64,000 bases of DNA from Nitrosomonas sp. Is35. Its GTDB lineage: Bacteria > Pseudomonadota > Gammaproteobacteria > Burkholderiales > Nitrosomonadaceae. The translations under genes were made by a program, and so were the position numbers. The notes beneath the pieces were generated by a model. That model had not been told where the DNA came from, searched no databases, and saw only the letters and a program-made list of their open reading frames with translations. This document shows, in pieces, positions 45,144 through 53,999 of the stretch. Location of the stretch: NCBI RefSeq assembly GCF_033063295.1, contig NZ_JAWJZH010000001.1, positions 3,100,001 through 3,164,000 on the forward strand. The letters are read 5' to 3'. Every line of letters begins with the position of its first letter. Positions within the stretch are counted from its first letter, which is position 1.

Positions 45144-45344
45144 ATGTATAACAAAATTACTCTGACTTTGCGCCATTTCTCACAAAGTTTGCGATTGATG
45201 GTCGGCATGCCGGAATACAGCACGTATGTCGAGCATATGAAAAGCACTCATCCCAATCAGTCCATCATGACTTACGAGGAATTCTTCCGCGAACGTCAGG
45301 AAGCACGCTACGGCGCAAAAGGCAGGTTAAACCGGTGCTGCTAA
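45144..45344 (+). CDS. ybdD: YbdD/YjiX-family small protein, CstA partner
   Basis: 66 residues. Has the family-defining MVGMPEYSTYVEHMKSTHPN, MTYEEFFRERQEARYG and GKGxxRCC-like end (GRLNRCC). In studied cases it is needed with CstA-type transporters. It begins 12 bases after cstA with a GGAG site. The stop overlaps that of the convergent pgpA by three bases. Confidence 0.93.
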   Translation: MYNKITLTLRHFSQSLRLMVGMPEYSTYVEHMKSTHPNQSIMTYEEFFRERQEARYGAKGRLNRCC

Positions 45345-45889
45345 AAATAGGTTCCGGACAAAACCCAGGCTTTCCATCCGGCTAGACACAGGAGCGTAAA
45401 GAAAGCGGCCACCATGTCATCGAACATGACGCCAAACCCGCCTTTCAGCTGTTGATCGTAATACCGGATCGGCTGGGGTTTGGCGATGTCAAACAGGCGA
45501 AACAATGCGAATGCCGCCAATTGCCAGGCCCAATGATCGGGGGTGAAATACAGCACCAGCAGAAACGCTACGGTTTCATCCCAGACCATGCCGCCATGAT
45601 CCGGGTCGCCCAGCGCTTTGCCGCACAGACCGCACGCCCAGATGCCGGCAATAAACATGATGTCGATCAGCAAGAGAAAATAAACCGGACTCAGATAATG
45701 ATCGAATAACCAGAATAACGGAAAGGCAACGAGTGTTCCCACCGTGCCGGGCGCAAACGGACTGAGTCCCGCGCCGCCGGAGAATGCAATGAAAGGAACG
45801 GCATGGCTGTAGACAAAATCCGCATTCGGCTGGAATTGCGGCGCTGGAGGATTGGGTGAATTGTCAATTTCAGGTGTTGAAGTGGTCAT
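45341..45889 (-). CDS. pgpA: Phosphatidylglycerophosphatase A
   Basis: 182 residues, membrane-bound, removing phosphate from PGP to give phosphatidylglycerol. Signatures: GGAGLSPFAPGTVGTLVAFP, a central DPDHGGMVWDETVAFLLVLY, and DDMVAAFFTLLCLAGW. It overlaps thiL by 20 bases and ends the ribE operon. The first 35 residues are a polar Pro/Asn-rich extension before the family homology. Confidence 0.93.
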   Translation of the reverse strand: MTTSTPEIDNSPNPPAPQFQPNADFVYSHAVPFIAFSGGAGLSPFAPGTVGTLVAFPLFWLFDHYLSPVYFLLLIDIMFIAGIWACGLCGKALGDPDHGGMVWDETVAFLLVLYFTPDHWAWQLAAFALFRLFDIAKPQPIRYYDQQLKGGFGVMFDDMVAAFFTLLCLAGWKAWVLSGTYF

Positions 45890-46841
45890 ATCCTTTGCTA
45901 TCCAATGTCATTGCATTGCCTTGCGCATCTTTTACCGTCAATCCCGCGCCGGAATAAATTTCGCCGATACGGGCGAGCGGCAGAGATAATTCGCCGGACA
46001 GTTTTTCAATTTCCCGGCGCTTTGTTTTAGCTGCCGTAAAGCATAACTCGTAATCATCCCCGCCCGCCAGCAGACAATCGATGACGATTGATTGTTGCCG
46101 GTATTTTTTTACTACCGCTGAACAAGGTATGTCAGTCATATTAATACCAGCGGCTTTTTCTGAGGCAACCAGAATATGCCCCAAATCCGCTGCCAAACCA
46201 TCGGAGATGTCGATGGCGCTATGCGCCAGGCCGGTCAGGCGTTGCCCTAGCTCGACCCTGGCCACCGGCGTCAATAACGACGGCAAGCACTGCGCGATTT
46301 CTTCAGGTTCTAAAACGATCTGTTGTAATTCATGTCGCAACGCCAAAGCGGCATCGCCCAGCTTGCCGGAAACCCAGATGTCATCGCCAGTTTGCGCGCC
46401 GCTGCGGCGTAACGCTTTCCCGGCTGCAACCTCACCGATGATTTGTATACCGATATTCAATGGCCCGGCGGTGGTATCGCCACCGATTAATTCCACATGA
46501 TAGCGGTCAGCGAGCGTGAAAAAGCCTTGGCTGAATTCTGCTAACCATGTTGTATTCTGGTTTACTAACTCTTCCGGTAGTGTCAGCGCCAGTAATGCCC
46601 AGCGCGGTTTGGCCCCCATGGCGGCCATGTCGGACAGATTAACCGCCAGGGATTTGTAGCCGAGCCGGTAAGGATCGGCATCGGCAAAGAAATGCCTGCC
46701 GCTGACCAGCGTGTCGGTCGATATCGCCAATTCGGCTCCGGCCGGTACACTGATGAGTGCCGCGTCGTCACCGGCTCCGAGTACTGCATTCGTTACAGGC
46801 CGCTTGAAATAGCGGCGGATGATATCGAATTCCGAGGCCAC
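45870..46841 (-). CDS. thiL: Thiamine-monophosphate kinase
   Basis: 323 residues from a GTG. ThiL makes thiamine diphosphate from the monophosphate with ATP. Family segments: SEFDIIRRYFKR at the N terminus, GDDAALISVPAGAELAISTD, HFFADADPYRLGYKSLAVNL-SDMAAMGA, GGDTTAGPL and DISDGLAADLGHI, then LAGGDDYELCFTA. Sits between nusB and pgpA, its usual place in Proteobacteria. No TPP riboswitch is seen because it is inside the operon. Confidence 0.95.
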   Translation of the reverse strand: MASEFDIIRRYFKRPVTNAVLGAGDDAALISVPAGAELAISTDTLVSGRHFFADADPYRLGYKSLAVNLSDMAAMGAKPRWALLALTLPEELVNQNTTWLAEFSQGFFTLADRYHVELIGGDTTAGPLNIGIQIIGEVAAGKALRRSGAQTGDDIWVSGKLGDAALALRHELQQIVLEPEEIAQCLPSLLTPVARVELGQRLTGLAHSAIDISDGLAADLGHILVASEKAAGINMTDIPCSAVVKKYRQQSIVIDCLLAGGDDYELCFTAAKTKRREIEKLSGELSLPLARIGEIYSGAGLTVKDAQGNAMTLDSKGYDHFNT

Positions 46842-46853
46842 GCGGGTGTGATA

Positions 46854-47354
46854 CTAGAGGCGGTTTTTTACCGGTCTGGGTGCCGAGCTTTCAACGGCAC
46901 GCAACTGAATGGCCAGTTTATCCAGCACGCCATTGACATACTTATAGCCGTCGCTGCCGCCGAATGTTCTGGCCAGTTCAATGGCTTCGTTGATGATGGC
47001 GCGATAGGGGATTTCCGGGTGATGAATCAACTCAAAAGTGCTCAGCAGCAAAATCGCCGACTCTACCGGGCTGAGTTCATTCAGAGTGCGATCCAAATGC
47101 GGCTGGATGATTTTTTCCAATTCCTCGGCATGCTGTACCACGCCATGCAGCACATGCACAAAATGCTTGTCGTCGACATGTTTGAATTCGTCGGATTCGC
47201 GTAATTGCTGCTCGATAAAGCTGGCCGAACCGCCAGCAACTTGCCATTGATAGATGCCCTGCACGGCAAATTCGCGCGCTATCCGGCGGCGGCTTTTGTA
47301 TTTTTCCGTTTTGCCGCCGATGGATGGATCAGTTTCTGTCACGGCGCTGTTCAT
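46854..47354 (-). CDS. nusB: Transcription antitermination factor NusB
   Basis: 166 residues, longer than the E. coli protein by an N-terminal basic extension ([11 protein letters not shown]). The fold signatures are [36 protein letters not shown] and [20 protein letters not shown], then [11 protein letters not shown]. It works with NusE in rRNA antitermination. It overlaps ribH by four bases. Confidence 0.95.
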   Translation of the reverse strand: MNSAVTETDPSIGGKTEKYKSRRRIAREFAVQGIYQWQVAGGSASFIEQQLRESDEFKHVDDKHFVHVLHGVVQHAEELEKIIQPHLDRTLNELSPVESAILLLSTFELIHHPEIPYRAIINEAIELARTFGGSDGYKYVNGVLDKLAIQLRAVESSAPRPVKNRL

Positions 47355-47833
47355 AAATCGATTTCATCAATTTTAATATGCAAATTGGCCATTTCCAGCG
47401 CAACCTGCGCGGACTCGGTGCCTTTGGTGCTCATCCGGGCAATCGCCTGGTCATCGTTATCGGTGGTCAATACACCATTGGCCACGGGAATTTCCGCTTC
47501 CAATTGCACCATCAGGATGCCGCGGGCCGACTCGTTGGCCACTATTTCAAAATGATACGTGTCGCCGCGAATCACGGCGCCTAAAGCAATCAGCGCGTCG
47601 AATTGATCGGACATGGCCATTCTTTTCAGTGTCAATGGAATTTCCAATGCGCCAGGAACCGTCGCGATCAGGATATTGGAATCCAGCACGCCATTTTTTT
47701 TGAGTTCCGCCGTACAGGCACCGAGCAGACCTTCGCCGATATCGATGTTAAAACGGCTCATGACAATGCCGATGCGCAAATCCGATCCATCCAGATTAGG
47801 CTCAAATTCAAGTATTTCATCATAGTACGGCAT
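47351..47833 (-). CDS. ribH: 6,7-dimethyl-8-ribityllumazine synthase
   Basis: 160 residues. Joins 5-amino-6-ribitylaminouracil and 3,4-dihydroxy-2-butanone 4-phosphate. Signatures: [55 protein letters not shown] with the catalytic His, and [18 protein letters not shown]. Lies between ribBA and nusB. Confidence 0.96.
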   Translation of the reverse strand: MPYYDEILEFEPNLDGSDLRIGIVMSRFNIDIGEGLLGACTAELKKNGVLDSNILIATVPGALEIPLTLKRMAMSDQFDALIALGAVIRGDTYHFEIVANESARGILMVQLEAEIPVANGVLTTDNDDQAIARMSTKGTESAQVALEMANLHIKIDEIDL

Positions 47834-47901
47834 ATCCGGCTCCTGTTATGTTAATTAGTCGCAATGGCGGCGTGATCGCCGGGAATGGAGAATCATGGTT
47901 T

Positions 47902-48993
47902 TTATTTTTCCACATACCGTGTTACTTCCAGACCAAATCCCGTCATGCTGGGCATTTTTCTGGGCGCCGCCATTAACCGCATTTTTCCTACATTGAGGTC
48001 TTTCAATATTTGCGCGCCAATACCATGGTCGCGCAAATCCGGTTTGAGCGAGCTAGAAACATGCGTTTCCTGCGATTGTACACGTTCAATCAGTTTTGCC
48101 GGGCTTTCTTTCCGGTGCAGCAGCACGATAACGCCTTGCCCCGCTTCGGCGATCAATTTCATCGCGTCATGGATATTCCAGGAATGCGTATTGTCATGAA
48201 TGTCGAGCAAATCAACCACCGATAATGGTTCATGCACCCGCACCAATGTCTCGGCCGCCGGATTGATTTCACCTTTGACCAAGGCCAAATGGGCGGTGTT
48301 GGCAATTTCATCGCGGTAGGCCGTCAGTAGGAATTCACCGTGCAGCGTTTGAATCGTGCGTTGCGCGACCCGCGTCACCAAGCTTTCGGTTTGGCTGCGG
48401 TATTGAATCAAATCCGCAATCGCGCCGATCTTGAGTTGATGCTTCTGCGCGAACACCATCAAATCAGGCAATCGCGCCATACTGCCGTCTTCTTTCAAAA
48501 TCTCGCAAATCACCGATGCCGCTGTCAAACCAGCCATTCTGGCCAAATCGCAGCCGGCTTCGGTATGTCCGGCGCGTACCAACACGCCACCTTTTTGCGC
48601 CATCAGCGGAAAGATATGGCCGGGCTGCACGATGTCTTGCGGCTTGGCATCGGGTTTGACGGCAACTTGGACAGTTCGTGCGCGATCCGCCGCGGAGATG
48701 CCGGTCGTAACACCGCTGGCGGCTTCGATGGAGAGTGTGAAATTGGTTCCCAGCGGGGCACGATTGGCAGATACCATCAAGGGCAAATCCAGCTGATGAC
48801 AGCGTTCCTCGGTTAAAGTCAAACAAATCAAGCCGCGCCCATGCGTCGCCATGAAGTTGATCGCTTCCGGTGATACAAAATCGGCGGCGAGCACCAGATC
48901 GCCTTCATTCTCGCGATCTTCTTCATCAACCAGGATGACCATTTTGCCCATTTTAAGATCGGCAATGATGTCTTGGATGGCACTGATACTCAT
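47902..48993 (-). CDS. ribB: DHBP synthase with degenerate GTP cyclohydrolase II domain
   Basis: 363 residues. The N-terminal half (1-205) is an intact 3,4-dihydroxy-2-butanone 4-phosphate synthase: [61 protein letters not shown] and EAGCDLAR. The C-terminal half has the GCH II outline but lacks the three-Cys zinc site (the expected C-x10-CxC segment reads [20 protein letters not shown]) so it probably does not make the pyrimidine precursor. That would need a separate ribA elsewhere in the genome. This arrangement is known in Beta- and Gammaproteobacteria. Confidence 0.92.
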   Translation of the reverse strand: MSISAIQDIIADLKMGKMVILVDEEDRENEGDLVLAADFVSPEAINFMATHGRGLICLTLTEERCHQLDLPLMVSANRAPLGTNFTLSIEAASGVTTGISAADRARTVQVAVKPDAKPQDIVQPGHIFPLMAQKGGVLVRAGHTEAGCDLARMAGLTAASVICEILKEDGSMARLPDLMVFAQKHQLKIGAIADLIQYRSQTESLVTRVAQRTIQTLHGEFLLTAYRDEIANTAHLALVKGEINPAAETLVRVHEPLSVVDLLDIHDNTHSWNIHDAMKLIAEAGQGVIVLLHRKESPAKLIERVQSQETHVSSSLKPDLRDHGIGAQILKDLNVGKMRLMAAPRKMPSMTGFGLEVTRYVEK

Positions 48994-49008
48994 ATCTGTC
49001 TACTCCAG

Positions 49009-49614
49009 CTAACCTTCAATGTTTAATAATCTTGCCACATAACGGGCCAGCATATCAGTTTCCAGGTTCGCCAGCATGCCAGGGGCAAGTTCTTTCAGAT
49101 TCGTCATCGCTAACGTATGCGGAATGAGATTGACTGAAAACTCATTGCCTTCAATCCGGTTGACCGTCAGACTGACGCCATTGACGGTAATCGAACCCTT
49201 ATGCGTTAAAAACCGCATGATGGATTCCGGCGCCTGAATGACCAAAACAAAGCTTTCGCCAGCAGGCTCAAACTTCACCACAGTGCCAACAGCATCCACA
49301 TGCCCGCTAACCAAATGACCGCCCAGACGGTCGGACAAGCGCATGGCTTTTTCCAGGTTGACGTGAGCACCGGTCCGGTCGAGCCCTTGGGTGCAATTGA
49401 GTGTTTCTTGTGAAACATCGACGGTAAACAAGTCTCCGGTTAACGCTGTAACCGTCAGGCAGACGCCATTGACAGCGATGCTGTCGCCGAGTTTGACATC
49501 GTTTAAATCTAAATTGCCGACAGCGATTATTACCGATAAACCACTACTACTCAAATTATTGAGCGGTTGGATTTGAATTATTTCGCCTACAGCTTCTATG
49601 ATTCCGGTAAACAC
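49009..49614 (-). CDS. ribE: Riboflavin synthase, alpha subunit
   Basis: 201 residues in the two-fold duplicated form: [12 protein letters not shown] at the start, [14 protein letters not shown] in the first half and [13 protein letters not shown] in the second, with SETL ([10 protein letters not shown]) and [17 protein letters not shown]. It dismutates lumazine to riboflavin. First gene of the ribE-ribBA-ribH-nusB-thiL-pgpA operon; I looked upstream for an FMN riboswitch and saw none. Confidence 0.96.
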   Translation of the reverse strand: MFTGIIEAVGEIIQIQPLNNLSSSGLSVIIAVGNLDLNDVKLGDSIAVNGVCLTVTALTGDLFTVDVSQETLNCTQGLDRTGAHVNLEKAMRLSDRLGGHLVSGHVDAVGTVVKFEPAGESFVLVIQAPESIMRFLTHKGSITVNGVSLTVNRIEGNEFSVNLIPHTLAMTNLKELAPGMLANLETDMLARYVARLLNIEG

Positions 49615-49723
49615 TTGTCAAACTCTGTTTTTGAATTGGCCACAAGTATACCTTGTTGCCTAAACACTCACCCAATTACGAATTTGAATGTGCGCTTTTT
49701 CGATTGAGATTTTGATGTAATAT

Positions 49724-49755
49724 GAATCCAGACAATTATTAACTTGTCTGGATTC
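49724..49755. repeat. Perfect 12-bp inverted repeat (hairpin)
   Basis: Arms GAATCCAGACAA and TTGTCTGGATTC flank an 8-base AT-rich loop. It lies after the lipoprotein gene and before ribE on the same strand, so it may end the former's transcript, but no T-tract follows. A protein-binding palindrome is an alternative. Confidence 0.6.
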
Positions 49756-49838
49756 AATTCAACCATAATTGATTTGTTTAGCTTAGATCTCGGTTTCTAG
49801 CCTAATTGCGAAAATTTGACACTGCCGAAATCTTAAAT

Positions 49839-51197
49839 TTATTTGGTTCTTTCCGCACTTTTATCTTTAACCTTCTCTTCTTGCTTCATTTTCTCAAGTT
49901 CAAGCTTTTTACTTTCATTTTCTAACTTCAGCTTTTCAATTTCAAGTTCAAGTAATTTTTTAGGTCCGTTTTTTATTTTTTCAAGTTCTACTTCATGTTG
50001 AAGTATTTTGACAGCATTGTTGGCTCTTATAAGTTCAATTTGATTTTTTGTTTTAGCCTTTTCACCTAAACCATCTCTACAATTTTTATGAACTTCGTTA
50101 GTTATTTTAAGGACAGCAGCTTGTTCATCCGGAGTTAAATCAATATTTTTGGTTTCTTTCTTAAACTTCGCGAGGGGGACATTTCCATAAAACGATAAGC
50201 AACCTTCAGCAGAGTAATCTTTATCAAGCACATGCTGAACCATTTCCTTCACAGCAGTTGCAACCGCCGCAATATTCTTTTCGGAATTATCATGCAAGCT
50301 CTTTCCAACCCCGCCAGGATTGTTAAAGCTTTTATCGCCACCCGTTTCAACATTGGTCGAAGTACTCATTTGCCGCAATACGCCTTCCCGGGTTTCTGTA
50401 ATATCCGCAACCAATTTATCGGCTTTTTCCTGCGCTTTTTTCTTGTCCGCTACTTCTTTCTGAAGCGATTCTTGATTTGCTTTTTCAATTGCAAGCTCAT
50501 TCTTTAATTGAGCCTTTGCTGCTTCATCGGTTGCTGTGTTCATTGCAGTTTGTTTGTCAATAACTACTTGATCCTGGATAGCAAGTTTACCTTTGGCTGT
50601 ATCATAATCGGCTTTTGCATTCGCAGCATCTGTCTTAGCAATATCCAGTGCTTGTTCGTTGGCACGAAGCATTTCAGACCCGGAGGCTGTCGCGGATGCT
50701 TTAGCGGAAGCAACTAATGCTGCTTGGCTAGCTGCTACTGCGCCCGTCAACTGCTCGGTCGCCAATACAACCGCGGTCAAGTCCATTCCTCTGACTAACA
50801 AAGGCGGCATATGATATTCATTAATTGTTCCATTCATTGATGCTTCGCAAATCCGGTAAAGGGCGTCACGCATTACTGTAATCGTTTGTGTACGTAAACC
50901 GATATCAGCGATGGAGCTACTGCCACCCTGAGCAAGTGATCCGCCGCCAATTCTGGGTATTTGCACCCCCAGACCTAATGCTGCCGCATACGCTGCCATC
51001 GCGTCCGGGCTCGGTTCCGAACAAATTTTTTCCATATTTCCTTTAGAAAGCACCACTCGCTGCTGAGCATCCAAGTGGATTGCCACGTTTTCCGAATAAC
51101 TACCACCTCCCAGGGAACTACTGCGGCCAACGGAATTAAAATTGGCACAACCGCTTAAAACGGCAATGGTCATAACGATCAAAAATCTCATAAACAT
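49839..51197 (-). CDS. Lipoprotein with long coiled-coil regions, unknown function
   Basis: 452 residues from the ATG at 51197 behind AAGGAGA. The N terminus MFMRFLIVMTIAVLSGCANF has a lipobox (LSGC), so it is lipid-anchored. After a Gly/Ser-rich linker, an N-terminal domain (about 40-160) is followed by two coiled-coil stretches: about 165-280 (NAKADYDTAKGKLAIQDQVV, Ala/Lys/Glu-rich) and the last 60 residues, almost entirely Lys/Glu/Leu (LEIEKLKLENESKKLELEKM). The region is notably AT-rich compared with neighbours, and the protein's low-complexity makeup is unusual here. Family not recognised. Confidence 0.85.
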   Translation of the reverse strand: MFMRFLIVMTIAVLSGCANFNSVGRSSSLGGGSYSENVAIHLDAQQRVVLSKGNMEKICSEPSPDAMAAYAAALGLGVQIPRIGGGSLAQGGSSSIADIGLRTQTITVMRDALYRICEASMNGTINEYHMPPLLVRGMDLTAVVLATEQLTGAVAASQAALVASAKASATASGSEMLRANEQALDIAKTDAANAKADYDTAKGKLAIQDQVVIDKQTAMNTATDEAAKAQLKNELAIEKANQESLQKEVADKKKAQEKADKLVADITETREGVLRQMSTSTNVETGGDKSFNNPGGVGKSLHDNSEKNIAAVATAVKEMVQHVLDKDYSAEGCLSFYGNVPLAKFKKETKNIDLTPDEQAAVLKITNEVHKNCRDGLGEKAKTKNQIELIRANNAVKILQHEVELEKIKNGPKKLLELEIEKLKLENESKKLELEKMKQEEKVKDKSAERTK

Positions 51198-51463
51198 TTC
51201 AGAATCTCCTTTCTTATTATTCACATAAGATTTAAACGACTTACCACTCATAGCTTCGACAAACTACAAGATGTTCTCAGCACTATAAAAATATTGAGGA
51301 ATTTTCAGCTTGTTCAAAGGCGAGAAAAAGTATAGAAGTAAAAACCACATTGCTTAAATGATTTTTATCACACGATTCTTGAAACAAGGAAAAGGATCTG
51401 AATAATCATTTTCGAAGCGATTTAATCGAAAATGCATTGATGTTGCGAATTTAGGAGTTTTTT

Positions 51464-51540
51464 TGGCGCGCCCAACACGATTCGAACGTGCGACCCCCGC
51501 CTTCGGAGGGCGGTACTCTATCCAGCTGAGCTATGGGCGC
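51464..51540 (-). tRNA. tRNA-Arg (anticodon CCG)
   Basis: Cloverleaf on the minus strand: acceptor GCGCCCA pairs with TGGGCGC, D-arm AGCTCAGCTGGATAGAGT-type, anticodon stem CCGCC/GGCGG with loop CTCCGAA (anticodon CCG), T-arm GCACG-TTCGAAT-CGTGT, discriminator G and an encoded CCA. Length 77 with CCA. Reads CGG arginine codons. Confidence 0.96.
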
Positions 51541-51665
51541 TTTGATGAATAAATCTTCAAGTTATAATTGCGGCGCAAGGATAACCGCTTTTGTTATTTC
51601 CGTCCAACCCGGTTTACTGATCGTTGCAGGGATTGCGCTGCATGAATAACCCGTTGTCCTTTTAA

Positions 51666-52958
51666 CTACTCGGCATGCTTTAACTCGGCCGCTGTAGCAA
51701 CAGGAAAGATTTTAACAGTTTTTACCACCCGGTTTTTAGTTTGAATCACTTCCATCGGATAACCGGCAATGTTAAGACCGGTTCCGGCTTCCGGAATATC
51801 CTCGAAATACTCCAGGATCAAACCATTCAAAGTTTTCGGTCCGTCCAATGGAAATTGAAAACCCAGCTTGCGGTTTAATTCGCGCAACAAGGTGCTGCCT
51901 TCCACAATAAAACTGCCATCTTCTTGTTTCGAGAAAGTGCTGGCCAGAGTGGGTGCTTGTGTGGTGAATTCACCGATGATTTCCTCAACAATGTCTTCCA
52001 GTGTAACTAGTCCCATCCATTCACCATATTCATCAACGACCAGCCCGACTCTTTTCTGGTTTTCCTGGAATAATTGCAGTTGCGAAAATAAGGATGTTCC
52101 GGAAGGAATGAAATAAGGCTCACGCATCACTTTTTCAAGCGTAGCCGCGGTTATTTTTCCTCCCTGCATTTGATTCAATACCTTGCGCACATGCACAATG
52201 CCAACGATATTATCCAGGCGTTCACGATATAGCGGCAGGCGGGTGTGGTGGCAAGTCAGCAATTGCGTATGAATAATTTCGTCATCCGCATTCAGGTCTA
52301 TCGCCTCGATCTGGCTGCGCGGCACGATGACATCGTCAACGGTGATCGTTTCCAGGTCAAACAAGTTCAATAGCATGCTTTGATGCTTGTGCTGTATAAA
52401 ATGCCCGCCTTCCAGCACCAGTGTTTTCAGCTCTTCCGTGCTGATCTTCTGTTCCAAGCTGCCTTTTTGCGGTTTTAACCGGAACAGGATTAGCAATCCG
52501 CTGACGAATAAATTAACGAACCATACAATGGGATAGAAAATAATCAGCAAGGGTGTCAATACATAGCTGGCGGCTAAGGCAATCCGTTCAGGATAAGCGG
52601 CGGCAATGACTTTCGGGGTGATCTCGCTGAATACCAGAATTGCAAAGGTCACAGCGATTGTTCCCATAATCAAAGCGAAATCATCGTGAGCAAATAGAGT
52701 CGCAACAATAATGGCGACCAAAGTTGCGGAAGCGGTGTTCAGTAAATTGTTGCCGAGAAGAATGACACCCAGTAAGCGGTCTGTATGATCGAGCAGCTTG
52801 ATGGTCAGCCGGGCGCCGCGATGACCTTGCTTGGCAAGATGCCGTAAGCGATAGCGGTTAATCGCCATCATACTGGTTTCAGAGAGGGAAAAGAAGCCTG
52901 ACAAGACTAACAAAAACACCAATGCAATCAGCATGATGTGCAACGGCATATCTTCCAA
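51666..52958 (-). CDS. CNNM/CorC-family membrane protein (DUF21-CBS-CorC_HlyC)
   Basis: 430 residues. DUF21 with four membrane helices (LVFLLVLSGFFSLSETSMMA, NNLLNTASATLVAIIVATLF), two CBS domains (about 190-320: PRSQIEAIDLNADDEIIHTQ, VDEYGEWMGLVTLEDIVEEI) and a C-terminal CorC_HlyC domain. Related proteins export or regulate Mg2+/Co2+. A TTG at 52958 has an AGGTGA ribosome-binding site; the ATG three codons later is the other option. An IS1595 element lies about 40 bases upstream of the start and could affect its promoter. Confidence 0.92.
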   Translation of the reverse strand: MEDMPLHIMLIALVFLLVLSGFFSLSETSMMAINRYRLRHLAKQGHRGARLTIKLLDHTDRLLGVILLGNNLLNTASATLVAIIVATLFAHDDFALIMGTIAVTFAILVFSEITPKVIAAAYPERIALAASYVLTPLLIIFYPIVWFVNLFVSGLLILFRLKPQKGSLEQKISTEELKTLVLEGGHFIQHKHQSMLLNLFDLETITVDDVIVPRSQIEAIDLNADDEIIHTQLLTCHHTRLPLYRERLDNIVGIVHVRKVLNQMQGGKITAATLEKVMREPYFIPSGTSLFSQLQLFQENQKRVGLVVDEYGEWMGLVTLEDIVEEIIGEFTTQAPTLASTFSKQEDGSFIVEGSTLLRELNRKLGFQFPLDGPKTLNGLILEYFEDIPEAGTGLNIAGYPMEVIQTKNRVVKTVKIFPVATAAELKHAE

Positions 52959-52997
52959 AAGTCACCTGTAGCGAGTAATGAGAATTATAAAAACATT

Positions 52998-53735
52998 GGG
53001 TCTTAGGAAGTTAAAGCGGGTTTAAACGTAATAATTTGAGAATCTGATGATAGAGATTATCACGGCGATGATTAAAACGAAATTCGGTTTCTTTCAAATG
53101 CAAATAAAAGGTATGTTCAGGAACACCATTGAACTTTGCCAAACGCCTTTTTGCAAAGCTCCAGAAAGATTCAATGCCGTTGATATGCCGCTCGCCACTG
53201 GCGAATTCATTGTTGCCATGACAAACCCTGAAGTGCTTATCAAAACCAATATCGACCAGCCCGTCATATCCGCGCCAGCCATCAGAATGGATGATGGTAT
53301 CGGGTGCTACATGCCCACGGATAATAGCTTGTAACGTGGCTTTGGAGCAATCAGGAACAATCTCCGTATATACCTTCCCTTGGCGTTTCAGAACGCCAAA
53401 GACAATGGTTTTACCATAAGCGCCTCGACCTTTTTTGCCTCTGACACGCTGCGCGCCAAAATAAGATTCATCAACTTCCACAGCACCTTGAAGCGGCGAT
53501 TCAAGTTCGCAGCAGTAGGCAATTTTTTGCCGCACTTTGAGGTAAATCGTATTGACGGATCGGATAGAAATACCGGTCAATTGCGCGGTACTTGTAGCGG
53601 TAAAATCCAAAACAAAATAGCGAATAAGTTGTCTGAATTTAGCTTCTCCAATCCGAGAACGGAAATAGTATCTATTTTTAACATTCATCTCAGTAAGTTA
53701 ACACACTTCCGTAAGTGCTTAACTTCCTAAGACCC
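52998..53735 (-). mobile_element. Intact IS1595-family element (ISXO2-like)
   Basis: 738 bp bounded by perfect 17-bp inverted repeats (GGGTCTTAGGAAGTTAA at the left, its complement at the right). A 7-bp direct repeat AAACATT flanks both ends, consistent with a recent insertion. It carries a single transposase gene. Confidence 0.92.
53011..53688 (-). CDS. IS1595-family (ISXO2-like) transposase
   Basis: 225 residues, intact. The ISXO2 domain is clear: EVDESYFGAQRVRGKKGRGA, VFGVLKRQGKVYTEIVPDCS, IHSDGWRGYDGLV (second Asp) and ERHINGIESFWSFAKRRLAK (Glu). An N-terminal part has a helix-turn-helix (STAQLTGISIRSVNTIYLKV). It moves the surrounding element. Confidence 0.94.
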   Translation of the reverse strand: MNVKNRYYFRSRIGEAKFRQLIRYFVLDFTATSTAQLTGISIRSVNTIYLKVRQKIAYCCELESPLQGAVEVDESYFGAQRVRGKKGRGAYGKTIVFGVLKRQGKVYTEIVPDCSKATLQAIIRGHVAPDTIIHSDGWRGYDGLVDIGFDKHFRVCHGNNEFASGERHINGIESFWSFAKRRLAKFNGVPEHTFYLHLKETEFRFNHRRDNLYHQILKLLRLNPL

Positions 53736-53999
53736 AAACATTATATATTCTGAATCTAAGCAAATTTTTGTCAACCAAAAGAACCATGAGACAAGTAATC
53801 GATAATTATTTTATGCCGGTTACTTCATTCTAAATATTAAATTTTACTCTCATCCAATTGATTCATAATCAACTTAATAAGTTATACTTTAGTTTCCTTG
53901 AGAGTGGCCTAGGTGACGTTTGTAAAAATTGTTTTGTTTTTTGTAAACCTATCAATTTGAGTAACGTTAATAGCATCTCTTCTTACCGATTCAAATGCC

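Noticed and set aside
49615..49838. FMN riboswitch upstream of ribE
   Set aside because: None of the conserved RFN-element blocks is visible; only a simple perfect hairpin is present.
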